From Roseivivax halotolerans (GTDB lineage: Bacteria; Pseudomonadota; Alphaproteobacteria; Rhodobacterales; Rhodobacteraceae), in NCBI RefSeq assembly GCF_900115815.1, contig NZ_FOXV01000002.1:359125-423124 (forward strand): 64,000 bases of DNA, read 5' to 3'. Positions 26,167-35,247 of the stretch are shown here, in pieces. The stretch's first letter is position 1; each line of letters opens with the position of its first letter. The notes beneath the pieces are model-generated. The model saw only the letters and a list, made by a program, of their open reading frames with translations, ran no database searches and had not been told where the DNA came from. A program made the translations under genes and the position numbers.

Positions 26167-27078
26167 ATGCCCGAACCCCTGTTCATAATCGCGCCGCCGC
26201 GGTCCTACACCTCGCTGATCGGCGGGATGATCGGTCAGCATCCGCAGATCTACGGTCTGCCGGAGCTGAACCTGGCCCATACCGAAACTCTGGGCGGCGT
26301 GATGGCCACGCTGAAAGGTCCGATCGCACCCTTGATCGCCGGAATCCTCAGGCTTCTGGCCGAACTGCACGAGGGCGAGCAGACCGAAGACGCCGTGGTG
26401 CGCGCCCGCGCCTGGATGATGAAGCGCGCCCATTGGACCGTCGACCGTGTCTTCCAGCACATCCAGGAGCAGGTCGGCGACCGCATCCTTCTGGAGAAAA
26501 GCCCGATGACGGTGATGAACGTGGAGCACATGCGCCGCCGTCACCGCATCTTTCCGCGCGCGAGTTACCTGCACCTTACACGGCATCCGGTAACCACCGG
26601 CACCTCGCTCATGTCCCTCCGCGAGACAATGTTCGCTGGTGGCGCGGTCGGCGGCGGCGAGGCGGCACCCGGCCGGCCCGCGCGAGATCCCGAGAACCAG
26701 TGGCGAGCCTGTCACGAGAATATCGAAGCCTTCACCGCCGAACTCGAACCGGGCCAATGCCTGCGCGTGAAGGCGGAACTGCTGCTGAGCGATCCCGAAG
26801 GCTACCTCGCGCAGATCTGCGACTGGCTCGGCATCGATAGCAGCCCCGAGGCCATCGAGGCGATGATGCACCCGGAGACCTCGCCCTTCGCCTGCCTCGG
26901 CCCGCCCTCGGCGAAGTTCGGCAACGATCCGAACTACCTCAAGAATCCCGCGCTCGACCGTGAGCGGATCAAGAAGGTCAAGGCACCGCCGCTCGACACG
27001 CCGATCACCTGGCGCAGCGACGGGTCTCATTTCGCGCCTGCGACGATGAAGCTCGCGCGGCAATTCGGCTACGGATGA
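26167..27078 (+). CDS. PAPS-dependent sulfotransferase family protein
   Basis: This 303-residue protein resembles bacterial sulfotransferases, which move sulfate from PAPS to a hydroxyl group. The 5'-phosphosulfate loop is seen in IIAPPRSYTSLIGGM near the N-terminus, and the 3'-phosphate segment in YLHLTRHPVTTGTSL (about residue 135) with the arginine and following serine. A C-terminal DWLGIDSSPEAIEAMM stretch matches the family's last helices. The start at 26167 begins right before the first strand. It overlaps the next gene by ATGA. The neighbourhood suggests a lipid or polyketide acceptor; this is inference. Confidence 0.83.
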   Translation: MPEPLFIIAPPRSYTSLIGGMIGQHPQIYGLPELNLAHTETLGGVMATLKGPIAPLIAGILRLLAELHEGEQTEDAVVRARAWMMKRAHWTVDRVFQHIQEQVGDRILLEKSPMTVMNVEHMRRRHRIFPRASYLHLTRHPVTTGTSLMSLRETMFAGGAVGGGEAAPGRPARDPENQWRACHENIEAFTAELEPGQCLRVKAELLLSDPEGYLAQICDWLGIDSSPEAIEAMMHPETSPFACLGPPSAKFGNDPNYLKNPALDRERIKKVKAPPLDTPITWRSDGSHFAPATMKLARQFGYG

Positions 27079-28454
27079 GCGATATGGCGAAAGATCATCT
27101 CAAGGCTCCGGAGGTCCTGGCCAAGAACGGACTTGGTCATCCGTCGAGCGCCGTCGCGCAAGCCTTCGCCCTGTTCGATGGCGCGGTTTATCTCGGCGCA
27201 TCTGCTCCACGCGCGAGCACGGCCGAAGACGCCGCGCGGATCTTCCGACACTTGCCGGACGGCGCCTCTTGGACGCCCTGCTATACCGCAGCGCCACGCC
27301 GGCTCGACGCGGCAGCAGAGGCGCGCCTTGCCGCGCGCCGCCCGCTGGCAGACGCCACCGGCGCTCCAGAGACATTGGCCGAAGCTTTCGGCATCACGTG
27401 CTTTGCCCCGTTCGAGGGCAAAGGCGACGGCCTAACGCGGCTTTATGCAGGGACGGCGTCGCTGTTTGGTCCGGGGCTCTTGCGATCCGGGCCAGGAGGC
27501 GCTTTCGAGGACATTTCCGCGCCGCCCTTTGCTGAAGGCGACATCGCGACGGGCGCGCTTCAGTCTTTTCAAGGCCGTCTCTACGCCGCGCCTCGGGGAG
27601 AGATCACCGCCGAGATCGACGAGGCGGCTGCGCCGCGTACGGCGCGTCTTTACGCATCAGACGATCCAGCCGATCCCGAGAGTTGGCAGCAAGCCTCGCG
27701 CCCCGGTTTCGGCACCGACCTGCCCGGCGAGATCGTCGCGCTCTGCGCAACGCACGGGCATCTCTATGCTGCGACGGCCTGCGCGCGGAAAGGCTTCGCG
27801 CTCTGGCGCACGGAAGGCGGCGAGAGCCTGCCGCATAACTGGACGCAAGTGCTCGAGGCCGGCGCATTCCGGTTCGCGCAGAACATGATGGCAGCCTCGC
27901 TCTGCGCCTTCGGAGACCATCTTTATATCGGCACCGGCATTCCGGGACTGGGCGCGGCGCGCACTATCGACGTGGCCGAAGCCGCGCCGGAGCTTTTGCG
28001 GATCGCGGCGGATGGAACCTGGGACGTCGTGGTTGGCACGACGCGCATCTCGCCCGACGGCCTCAAGGTGCCGCTCTCAGCGCAAGGGCCGGGGTTCGAC
28101 GATCCGTTCAACGCGGCGATCTCGGCTCTCGTTGAACATGACGGCGCGCTTTACGCTGGCACGCAGAACTGGGCCCCCTACGCGGCGATCCATGCGGGCG
28201 AGGGTGTGCCCTTGCAAGGCGGCTTCCAACTCTGGCGCAGCCTGGATGGCGAAAGCTGGGAACCCGTTCTCGACGAAGGCGCGGGCGAGGTCACGGAGAC
28301 CGGGATCCGCGCGATGATATCGACCGAGGCGGGCCTCTGGATCGGGACCGAGCGGCACACGCCCCTCATGCGCCTCATCGACCGTATGGCGGGCGGCGCG
28401 CGCACGGAACTCGCCGCTGCCTCAACAGGCTTCTCTGTCCTGAAACTGGCTTAA
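27075..28454 (+). CDS. Beta-propeller-like protein, paralogue of the protein at 19977-21497
   Basis: This 459-residue protein repeats blades such as GAVYLGASAP, RLYAGTASLF, HLYAATACARKG, HLYIGTGIPGLG, ALYAGTQNW and GLWIGTERH, with LWRSLDGESWEP-type ends. No signal peptide, membrane helix or enzyme motif is visible. It shares the block order LYIGTGI...EAAPELLRIAADGTWDVVVG with the protein at 19977-21497, so the two arose by duplication. It is translationally coupled to the sulfotransferase (4-bp overlap) and its 3' end overlaps the convergent sulfotransferase-like gene by 4 bp. Function unknown. Confidence 0.65.
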   Translation: MSDMAKDHLKAPEVLAKNGLGHPSSAVAQAFALFDGAVYLGASAPRASTAEDAARIFRHLPDGASWTPCYTAAPRRLDAAAEARLAARRPLADATGAPETLAEAFGITCFAPFEGKGDGLTRLYAGTASLFGPGLLRSGPGGAFEDISAPPFAEGDIATGALQSFQGRLYAAPRGEITAEIDEAAAPRTARLYASDDPADPESWQQASRPGFGTDLPGEIVALCATHGHLYAATACARKGFALWRTEGGESLPHNWTQVLEAGAFRFAQNMMAASLCAFGDHLYIGTGIPGLGAARTIDVAEAAPELLRIAADGTWDVVVGTTRISPDGLKVPLSAQGPGFDDPFNAAISALVEHDGALYAGTQNWAPYAAIHAGEGVPLQGGFQLWRSLDGESWEPVLDEGAGEVTETGIRAMISTEAGLWIGTERHTPLMRLIDRMAGGARTELAAASTGFSVLKLA

Positions 28455-29314
28455 CTGTAGCCCACGGCCCGCGCCGCTTTCGGCAAGGCGACCGGTGGCG
28501 CGGGTTGCGTCTCCACGATCTCGGCGAAGGGCTGTATGTCGCTCGGCGCATGCGCCCCGTATGGGCCCGGACCCGCAAAGGGCGAGGCTTCGGGCCTCGC
28601 CATAGCCGCGCAGGCCGCCGCGTCGGTCGTCAGTCCCAAAGCGCGGGCAAGCCTGCCCATCTCGGTCTCGGGCGCCGCGGCGACATCCTCGATCCGCACC
28701 GCGTGGCGCGGCGCATCCGGCAGAAGTTCGGCCAATGCCGCGGTTGCCTCTTCGGCCATCGACCAGAGCTTGACCGGATCGGGGCTCTTCTTCTGACCTT
28801 CGATCGCGCCGCCGCTTGCCCCGAGCAGGGTCGCCACCGCCCCGTCACCGCGCGACATGATGAGTTCGCGATAGCTGGCGGGATGCTTGCGCACTGTCAC
28901 GATCTCCGCATCCGGGTAGAAGGCGGCGATCCGGGCGCGCGACTGCGTGTCGAAAAGTCCAGCGCCCAGCGGGATCACCGCGCGGCGCGGCGCGAGCCGG
29001 TCCCGGAAGAAGTCAGCGGCCATCGAGGTCGGCCAGAAGAGCCGCTCCATGAGCCAGCGGCGGGCCATCTCGACGGAGAGCATGCTCTGCTCGCCCCCAA
29101 GCAGAAGGCCGAGCGCGCGCAACAGACCGTGCAACTGAGCCGCGCGGAAGCCCGTCATCTCGAAGACCGCATCGTAAAGCGTGTCTTCCGTCTCGATATT
29201 GAGGAACGGAAGGTCGAAGGCTTCGGGGTTGCGGCCCAGCGCCGCGGCGATGGTGCCTATGGACGCGCCGGGCGCGCCGACGACAAGAATGGGTTTCGGC
29301 CGGCTCATCCCCAT
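28451..29314 (-). CDS. Degenerate sulfotransferase-like protein
   Basis: This 287-residue protein has the order of a sulfotransferase: a first strand and loop (ILVVGAPGASIGTIAAALGRNP), a central region and a 3'-phosphate-like segment IVTVRKHPASYRELIMSRG (about residue 140-158). The first loop lacks the basic residue of the usual PRSGTS-type PAPS loop, so activity is doubtful or the donor differs. The ATG at 29314 shares one base with the TGA of the upstream gene, giving TGATG; a second ATG lies 6 bp further in. It ends the megasynthase operon. It shares the ARPEASPFAGPGPYG/HPETSPFACLGPPS-type block with the sulfotransferase at 26167-27078, so the two are related. Confidence 0.65.
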   Translation of the reverse strand: MGMSRPKPILVVGAPGASIGTIAAALGRNPEAFDLPFLNIETEDTLYDAVFEMTGFRAAQLHGLLRALGLLLGGEQSMLSVEMARRWLMERLFWPTSMAADFFRDRLAPRRAVIPLGAGLFDTQSRARIAAFYPDAEIVTVRKHPASYRELIMSRGDGAVATLLGASGGAIEGQKKSPDPVKLWSMAEEATAALAELLPDAPRHAVRIEDVAAAPETEMGRLARALGLTTDAAACAAMARPEASPFAGPGPYGAHAPSDIQPFAEIVETQPAPPVALPKAARAVGYS

Positions 29315-30321
29315 CACAATCCGTAGCGCTGGAAGAAGGCCACGATCCGCTGGGTCGCGTCGACTTCCTGGCTGACATTCCCGGCAAGCCGCGAGCCCGT
29401 CGGCGTGGAGCCCGGCCAGTTATGTCCGCCGCCTTCGACGACGTAGAATTCGAGGTCGACAGAACCCGCACAATCGAAGCTTTCCCGCACGACGCGCGTG
29501 CCGTCCTGCACCCGGTCGGCAAGAGCCTCCGTGCGGCCGCCGCCACAGCCATTGACCTGCGTCCAGAAGGATTCCGTCTGCGCCCGGGAAACCACGGACC
29601 CGCCGGCCCCGACCCCGAGGATCTTGATCGCCGCGACCTCGCCGCCGCCGAAGGGCATGAGCCGGTCATCGGTGCCATTGAAGAAAATCATTGGCTTGCG
29701 CGCGGTCGGACGGCATCTGTCGATCAGAGAGGTCGGCATATTCGCGACGACGACGCCGTAGGCGCGAAAGAGATCTGACGCCTCGCAGGCGAGCCGCTGC
29801 GTGAACATGCCCCCATTGGAAATGCCGGCCGCGAAGAGCCGCCCGGTATCGACACCGTAACGCGCGCGCACATCCGAGGCGACGGCGCGGACGAAGCCGA
29901 CATCGTCGATATTCGAGGCCGTGGTCGGGCGGCCATCATTCCATTGCTTGTCGGCGGAATTGGGAAAAACCACGCCGAAACCATTCTGCTTGGCATATGC
30001 CGCGAACCGGGTTGTCGAGGCGATGCCCGCCCCCTCGCCCGCGCCGCCGTGGAACACGAGGACGACCGGCGCGCCTTGCCGCATCGTGGCGGGATCGACG
30101 TAATAGGTTCGTTGCACGCCCTGGTGAGTGAGGGCGATCTGCTGCAATCCGCTGGCCTGCGGCGCGGCCGGCCGGCGCTCGGCGCGGCGCTCCTCTATCC
30201 GGTCCTTGAACCGCTCTCGCAGCGCGTCGCGGATCGGCCTATCCGATTGCGCGAGCGCGGGCACGGCAAGGCTCGTCGCGACAAGGAGGAGGCTCAGGAA
30301 AGTCAGGACCGGACGTGGCAT
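29314..30321 (-). CDS. Secreted PHB-depolymerase-like hydrolase, nested in-frame start
   Basis: The last 335 codons of the megasynthase frame look like an independent secreted enzyme. They begin at an ATG (30321) five bases after GGAG, and the first 24 residues are a textbook signal peptide (basic MPRP, hydrophobic core, ALAQ). The mature protein has a basic LRERFKDRIEERR helix and then a PHB-depolymerase/LpqC fold: VFHGGAGEG, SNIDDVGFVRAV, nucleophile serine in AGISNGGMF, FNGTDDRLMPFGGGE with the aspartate and GGGHNWPGS with the histidine. If translated only as part of the fusion, the signal peptide would be buried and useless, so a separate product is more likely. Which form exists is undecided. 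Confidence 0.65.
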   Translation of the reverse strand: MPRPVLTFLSLLLVATSLAVPALAQSDRPIRDALRERFKDRIEERRAERRPAAPQASGLQQIALTHQGVQRTYYVDPATMRQGAPVVLVFHGGAGEGAGIASTTRFAAYAKQNGFGVVFPNSADKQWNDGRPTTASNIDDVGFVRAVASDVRARYGVDTGRLFAAGISNGGMFTQRLACEASDLFRAYGVVVANMPTSLIDRCRPTARKPMIFFNGTDDRLMPFGGGEVAAIKILGVGAGGSVVSRAQTESFWTQVNGCGGGRTEALADRVQDGTRVVRESFDCAGSVDLEFYVVEGGGHNWPGSTPTGSRLAGNVSQEVDATQRIVAFFQRYGL

Positions 30322-33300
30322 CTTTGCTCCAGGCTGCGATCTTCGAAGGGTTAGCAACGCCGCGCATGGCTGTCTATCGACGTTGCCGTCATGGGTACTG
30401 GCGAGCTCAACTGAGCCTATGGCAAGTGCCATGATCATGCGGTCCTTGGCGGCGAGACGGATAGAGACTGGCTCTCCTGACGGCGTGACGACTTCCGCCG
30501 CGTCGCGCGCCTCGGTTATCCGCGAGAGGACGAAGGAGCGCGGTCGGCCGGTCAATCCTTCACCGAGCATCTTGGCAACCGCTTCCTTGGCGCACCATCC
30601 CGACAGAAGCCGCGCGGCTGCTTCGGGCCCGGCGGGATCGATCACACCGAGACAGCCAAGCTCGTCGCTCGAGAACGCGCCCTCGGCCAAAAGATCGGCG
30701 GCGACGCCCTCTGCCGTTTCCATGTCGACGCCGATACGCGCGCCCGTCGGCCCCACTGCCGCCAGCGCCGCGCCGCCCGCATGGGATAGCGTGACCTCCG
30801 GCATCTCGCCCGGCACACCAAGCCAGTTGGGTCTTTCGGGCAGGATGTAGGGTCGCCCCTCGGCATCCGAGGCGATCTCGATATCGGCGGGCAGAAGCAA
30901 TGCGCCATGCGCCGCGACGATCCAGGCGCGCGCCGCTTCCTTGAGCGCGATCCGTCCCATCAGCCAGTCGCGCCGCCGCTTTCCGGTGAGCGTCGCGAAA
31001 TGGGCGCGTTCGGCATCAGAAAGGATCGTCGCCGCCAGAACCCGCGTCCAGATCCCGCCCGCATCGTCAAGAAACCCGCGCGGGAATGCCGGGACGGACC
31101 AGACGCGCACACCCTTCGGCGCAGAGGGGAAGAGCGCGGTCGCATCCTGACCGTACCACGCATCGCGCGGACGGTAGCGCGCCTCGTAGAAGCTGTGGGG
31201 CACATCGAAGAACCGGTCGCGCCAGCCCCTGACGGATAGAAGCCGCGTGCCGTCGGCGGCGATACAGTCGAAGTCGCCTTCGAGGAAGCGCGCGGCTTGC
31301 GGCTCATGGGTCGGCGCATCGTCCGCGTCGCGAAAGCCGAGCCGCCCGGACATGCGCGCGCCCGCGACCGCCTCACCCCGCGCATCGGGCAGGTCGATCC
31401 GCGCGATGCCGGAGGGAAAGGAGCTGAAATCCGTGCCCCATCCTTGCGCGATCCAGAAGGCCGTCACGTGGCCCACCTGGTCGAGCAGCGCGGGATTGAT
31501 GAGCAGCCCTTCGGGAGCCTCGCCATTGGCGAAGAAGTCCTGCAACGGCATGTCCTTCAGGACGGCATCGAGCCCGCCCGCGTCCCATGCATCGAGCGTT
31601 GCGACACCTTGAAAGAGCGGCCCGTGGAACATGCCGGTCGTATAAAGCGCCTCGTCGGACCAAACCGGCGACTGCGGCGCGGCGAGCCCAGGCAACGGGG
31701 GCGGCAGGTCGTCCGCATCCATCGCCGCCTCGGCCTCGAACAGAAGCGCGCTTTCGCGAAGTAGCCGCACATGGACACGGGAGCCGCGCAGCTCAGCTTC
31801 GGTGGTCAGCGTTGCCGGGCCATCGTCGAAGGCCACCCAGTCGCGGGCGCGGACATTTTCAAGCCGTGTTGCAACCGTTCCCGTCAGGCAGGCGGCGGCT
31901 TCCAGCACCATCTCGAGGCTCACGGCGAGCGGTAGGACCGGCAGCGCCTGCAAGTCAGGATCGCTGTCCGAAACGTGGTCGGCATAGAAGGTATGATGAG
32001 CGATAAACGGGTCGCCGAGCGGGTCGAAATCGCTCTCGGCGCGCAGATGCGTGTCGCTCATATCGACGCGGTGCAGCAGCGGTGGCTGCCAGTCGCCGGG
32101 CTCGGTCTCGGACCCGGTTGCGCGCCCACCCATCGCGGCCTCCGCAACGCTACCCGCCGTTTCGAGGAAGCGCTGCATCAGGCCGAAATGCCCCTGCATG
32201 AGACCGGCGGCCATTGCGGGATCGGCGCGCTCTGCGGTGGTTTCGGACGGGGGTTCTGAATGCGGGGCCGGAGCAGGATGGCCCCGCTGGACCGTATCTG
32301 CGCGTTGCTCGGACATTGGCGCGACCGTGCCGGCATCCCTAGCCAGCGCGGTTGCAAGCTCGGCGGCGACATCTTCGGGCAAACGGACAATTGCGAGCGT
32401 GTTGTCGATCCGCTGCGGGCGGCGCTTCGGCGGATCCGCCTCGAGATCCTCGCGCGCCAGATCGCGCCCGGCAAAGAGCCCGGCAATATCGATCTCGCGT
32501 CCCGCGCAGAAGATCCGCCCCAACGCCTGCAAGAGATGTCCGAGTCCGCCGCGCCGCCGCGAGTCGAGCGCGATCGCCGTCGTATCGCGCCCCTTGAGCG
32601 TGTCCTCGACAAAGCCGGTGAGGTTGGAGGACGGCCCGATCTCGACGAAAAGACGCACGCCATCCTCGTAAAGCCGCTCGACCGTTTCGGTGAACCGCAC
32701 CCGCGCCGCCCATTGATGTGCCGCGAGCGCACGCAGCGCATCGGGCTCTTCCGGCATCGGCGCGGCGCTCGCGCAGGAATAAACCGGCAGGGTTGGCGAC
32801 GCGAAATCCATCGCGCGGTAGACAGTCTCGACCTTGTCGGCGACATCCTGAAACAGCGGCGTGTGGTAGGGTCGGTCGAAGGGCAGGAACGCGGTCATGC
32901 CGCCTTCGGGGCGCAGCTCTTCGGCAATGGCTTCCATCCGGGCGCGGCTGCCGAACAGCACCGCCTGGTGTTCGCAATTGTCGAGCGCGAGATGCACGTC
33001 GCGGTCCGCCTCGACGATCTCGAGGATCCGCGCGCGAGGCACGCCGCCCACCGTCAGAAGCGCGCCCGAGCCGACGCCGCCCGATGCCTCGATCTCTTGG
33101 TAAAGCCCGTTCAGCGCACGAATGCGCGTCGCGAAAGCGGCGCGATCCTCGGCCGTCTCCGTCTTTCCGAAGACGCCTGCAGCCGCGAGCGCCGAGTTCT
33201 CTCCCGAAGAATGGCCGAGGACCAGATCGGGCGTAAGGCCCACCCGTCCCATCACGGCCATAAGCGCCTGCGCGGCGATGAACATCGACTCCGAGCCAAA

Positions 33301-35247
33301 TTCGAGACCGAAAAGCTTGTCCGCGAGGAGCTGCGAGAGCTCGGGCGAAAGGGTCGTCGGCGGCGGGAAAACGGACGCAGACGGCGGTGTCTCGCGCGAT
33401 GGAAACAGCCCATCCCAGAAATCGAACCATGCGCGCGCCTCGGGGAAGGCGGTGAGCACCTCGCCGAGCATGCCCTGGTATTGCGCGCCTTCGCCGGGAA
33501 AGACGAAGACCATCTTGCCCCCGACCGGCGTGTCGGACGCGATGATGCCCGACTTGATGCGGAAACTCGTCTTGCCAGCCTCCAGCCGCTCGGCCGCTTT
33601 GACGAGCTTTTCCTCGAGGTCGGTCCGGCTCTCGGCCACGATGGCGAGGCGGTTGTCACCGGACCCCACCGTCTCGGCAGCGAAACGCGCGATCTCCGCA
33701 AGCGAGGCATCATCCCGCACCGCGATCCGCTGGCCGAGATGGCGCGCGCCGGTGGCAAGCTCTGGCGCGGAGGCAGCGGCGAGCACCACAAGCTCTTCCG
33801 CCCAGTTGGCGGGCGTTGCGCCGTGGCGGCGCGCCGGATCGTCAGCCTCCGTCCGCGCCTCTTCCAGAACCGCGTGCGAATTGACACCTCCGAAGCCGAA
33901 CGCGTTTACCGCTGCCCGGCGCGGGACATCGGGCGCGCTGATCCAGGGCCGCGTCTCGGTGTTGACGTAGATCGGCGTCTCCTCGATCCCGATCCCGCCC
34001 CGCACCTTGTCGCAGAGCGTCGGCGGCAGCGTCTTGTGATAGAGCGCGAGCGCAGACTTGATGAGCCCCGCGGCACCGGCCGCCGGGATGCAATGCCCGA
34101 TCATAGATTTCACCGACCCGATCGCCGTCGTCGGCAAGCCCGAGGCAGAGCGCCCTCCGAAAACATGGCTCAGCGCGCCGATCTCGGTGCGATCACCAAG
34201 CGGAATGCCCGTGCCGTGCGCCTCGATGAGGCCCGGCGGCGTCTCGGCTGTGCCCGCATCCGCGATTGCCCGCTCGATCGCGAGGCGCTCGCCTTCAAGC
34301 CGCGGCGCCAGAAGGCCCGAGCCCTTGCCGTCGCTCGACTGGCCCGCGCCCTTGAGGATCGCGTAGATCCTGTCACCCGCCGCTTCCGCATCTTCGCGCC
34401 GCTTGAGCGCCAGAAGTCCCAGCCCCTCGCCGAGAAGCGTGCCGTCGCCGCCTTCGGAGAACGGGCGCACATGTCCCTTGCCCGAAAGCGCGCCGAGCTG
34501 GTTGAACACCATGTAGACCTCGGCCGGGATCGAGGCGTTCACCCCGCCCGCGAGCATCATGTCAGACCGGCCCGCGCGCAGCTCGAGCATCGCGGAATTG
34601 ACCGCGAGGATCGACGAGGAGCAAGCGGCGTCGAGAATGTAGTTCGGCCCGTTGAGGTTGAGCCGGTTGGCGATCCGGCCCGACATCACGTTCGGCACGA
34701 GGCCCGGCGCGATATCGGCGTTGAAGGGCGGCAGGCGCTTGGCCATTTCCTCCCGCACGCGGTCGAGCGTCGCGGGATCGGCCCAAGGCATGAGCTGCGC
34801 GAGGATCTCCCGCGTCTGGTCAAGGACGACGCCGTGCTGCACCACCGCCGCGTTGCCGCGATGCAGGTAGGTCGAATGGCCGATGATGACGCCGGTGCGC
34901 TCGGAATTGATCTCGGCCTGCCGCGCATCGGCGAGAGCGGCCTGCGCCACCCGGAGGGCGACGAACTGGTCCGGCTCGCTGCCGTCGACCGAGGACGGCA
35001 TCACGCCGAGATCGACGGGATCGGCAGCGAAATTCTCACCAAGATAGCCGCCGCGCGCAGTTGGAATGTGGGTCGGGCCTTCGGCGCTCAGATAGCGCTC
35101 GGCTTCCCATTCGGGGGGCGGTTCTCCGACGAAATCCAGCTTGGCGCAGATATTGGCCCAGAAGCGATGGATATCGCCCGCGCCCGGAAACATGCCGGCC
35201 ATACCGACAATGGCGATATCGCCCTGCCCTGTCCCTGCCCGGCTCAT
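29314..35247 (-). CDS. Type I megasynthase KS-AT-DH-PPTase, open in frame into a secreted hydrolase
   Basis: This single open frame encodes 1977 residues. Domains in order are: ketosynthase (about 1-460) with active cysteine C209 in DAACSSS and EAHGTGI and IGHCIPAAG histidines; acyltransferase (about 600-900) with S680 in GHSSGE; a linker helix GLMQGHFGLMQRFLE; a hot-dog dehydratase-like domain with His in IAHHTFY (about 1084) and D1256 in NPALLDQVGH; and an Sfp-type phosphopantetheinyl transferase with IGVDMET (about 1505) and WCAKEAVAK (about 1552). No ACP is seen. After residue 1642 the frame runs without a stop into a signal peptide and a PHB-depolymerase-like hydrolase, which may be translated separately from 30321. 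The start overlaps the first megasynthase by 4 bp. The set resembles PUFA/secondary-lipid synthases. Confidence 0.9.
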   Translation of the reverse strand: MSRAGTGQGDIAIVGMAGMFPGAGDIHRFWANICAKLDFVGEPPPEWEAERYLSAEGPTHIPTARGGYLGENFAADPVDLGVMPSSVDGSEPDQFVALRVAQAALADARQAEINSERTGVIIGHSTYLHRGNAAVVQHGVVLDQTREILAQLMPWADPATLDRVREEMAKRLPPFNADIAPGLVPNVMSGRIANRLNLNGPNYILDAACSSSILAVNSAMLELRAGRSDMMLAGGVNASIPAEVYMVFNQLGALSGKGHVRPFSEGGDGTLLGEGLGLLALKRREDAEAAGDRIYAILKGAGQSSDGKGSGLLAPRLEGERLAIERAIADAGTAETPPGLIEAHGTGIPLGDRTEIGALSHVFGGRSASGLPTTAIGSVKSMIGHCIPAAGAAGLIKSALALYHKTLPPTLCDKVRGGIGIEETPIYVNTETRPWISAPDVPRRAAVNAFGFGGVNSHAVLEEARTEADDPARRHGATPANWAEELVVLAAASAPELATGARHLGQRIAVRDDASLAEIARFAAETVGSGDNRLAIVAESRTDLEEKLVKAAERLEAGKTSFRIKSGIIASDTPVGGKMVFVFPGEGAQYQGMLGEVLTAFPEARAWFDFWDGLFPSRETPPSASVFPPPTTLSPELSQLLADKLFGLEFGSESMFIAAQALMAVMGRVGLTPDLVLGHSSGENSALAAAGVFGKTETAEDRAAFATRIRALNGLYQEIEASGGVGSGALLTVGGVPRARILEIVEADRDVHLALDNCEHQAVLFGSRARMEAIAEELRPEGGMTAFLPFDRPYHTPLFQDVADKVETVYRAMDFASPTLPVYSCASAAPMPEEPDALRALAAHQWAARVRFTETVERLYEDGVRLFVEIGPSSNLTGFVEDTLKGRDTTAIALDSRRRGGLGHLLQALGRIFCAGREIDIAGLFAGRDLAREDLEADPPKRRPQRIDNTLAIVRLPEDVAAELATALARDAGTVAPMSEQRADTVQRGHPAPAPHSEPPSETTAERADPAMAAGLMQGHFGLMQRFLETAGSVAEAAMGGRATGSETEPGDWQPPLLHRVDMSDTHLRAESDFDPLGDPFIAHHTFYADHVSDSDPDLQALPVLPLAVSLEMVLEAAACLTGTVATRLENVRARDWVAFDDGPATLTTEAELRGSRVHVRLLRESALLFEAEAAMDADDLPPPLPGLAAPQSPVWSDEALYTTGMFHGPLFQGVATLDAWDAGGLDAVLKDMPLQDFFANGEAPEGLLINPALLDQVGHVTAFWIAQGWGTDFSSFPSGIARIDLPDARGEAVAGARMSGRLGFRDADDAPTHEPQAARFLEGDFDCIAADGTRLLSVRGWRDRFFDVPHSFYEARYRPRDAWYGQDATALFPSAPKGVRVWSVPAFPRGFLDDAGGIWTRVLAATILSDAERAHFATLTGKRRRDWLMGRIALKEAARAWIVAAHGALLLPADIEIASDAEGRPYILPERPNWLGVPGEMPEVTLSHAGGAALAAVGPTGARIGVDMETAEGVAADLLAEGAFSSDELGCLGVIDPAGPEAAARLLSGWCAKEAVAKMLGEGLTGRPRSFVLSRITEARDAAEVVTPSGEPVSIRLAAKDRMIMALAIGSVELASTHDGNVDRQPCAALLTLRRSQPGAKMPRPVLTFLSLLLVATSLAVPALAQSDRPIRDALRERFKDRIEERRAERRPAAPQASGLQQIALTHQGVQRTYYVDPATMRQGAPVVLVFHGGAGEGAGIASTTRFAAYAKQNGFGVVFPNSADKQWNDGRPTTASNIDDVGFVRAVASDVRARYGVDTGRLFAAGISNGGMFTQRLACEASDLFRAYGVVVANMPTSLIDRCRPTARKPMIFFNGTDDRLMPFGGGEVAAIKILGVGAGGSVVSRAQTESFWTQVNGCGGGRTEALADRVQDGTRVVRESFDCAGSVDLEFYVVEGGGHNWPGSTPTGSRLAGNVSQEVDATQRIVAFFQRYGL
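30327..30330 (-). promoter_or_regulatory. Internal ribosome binding site for the secreted hydrolase
   Basis: GGAG on the minus strand, with spacer CAAAG, lies exactly five bases before the internal ATG at 30321 inside the megasynthase frame. It supports a separate start for the hydrolase. Confidence 0.55.
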
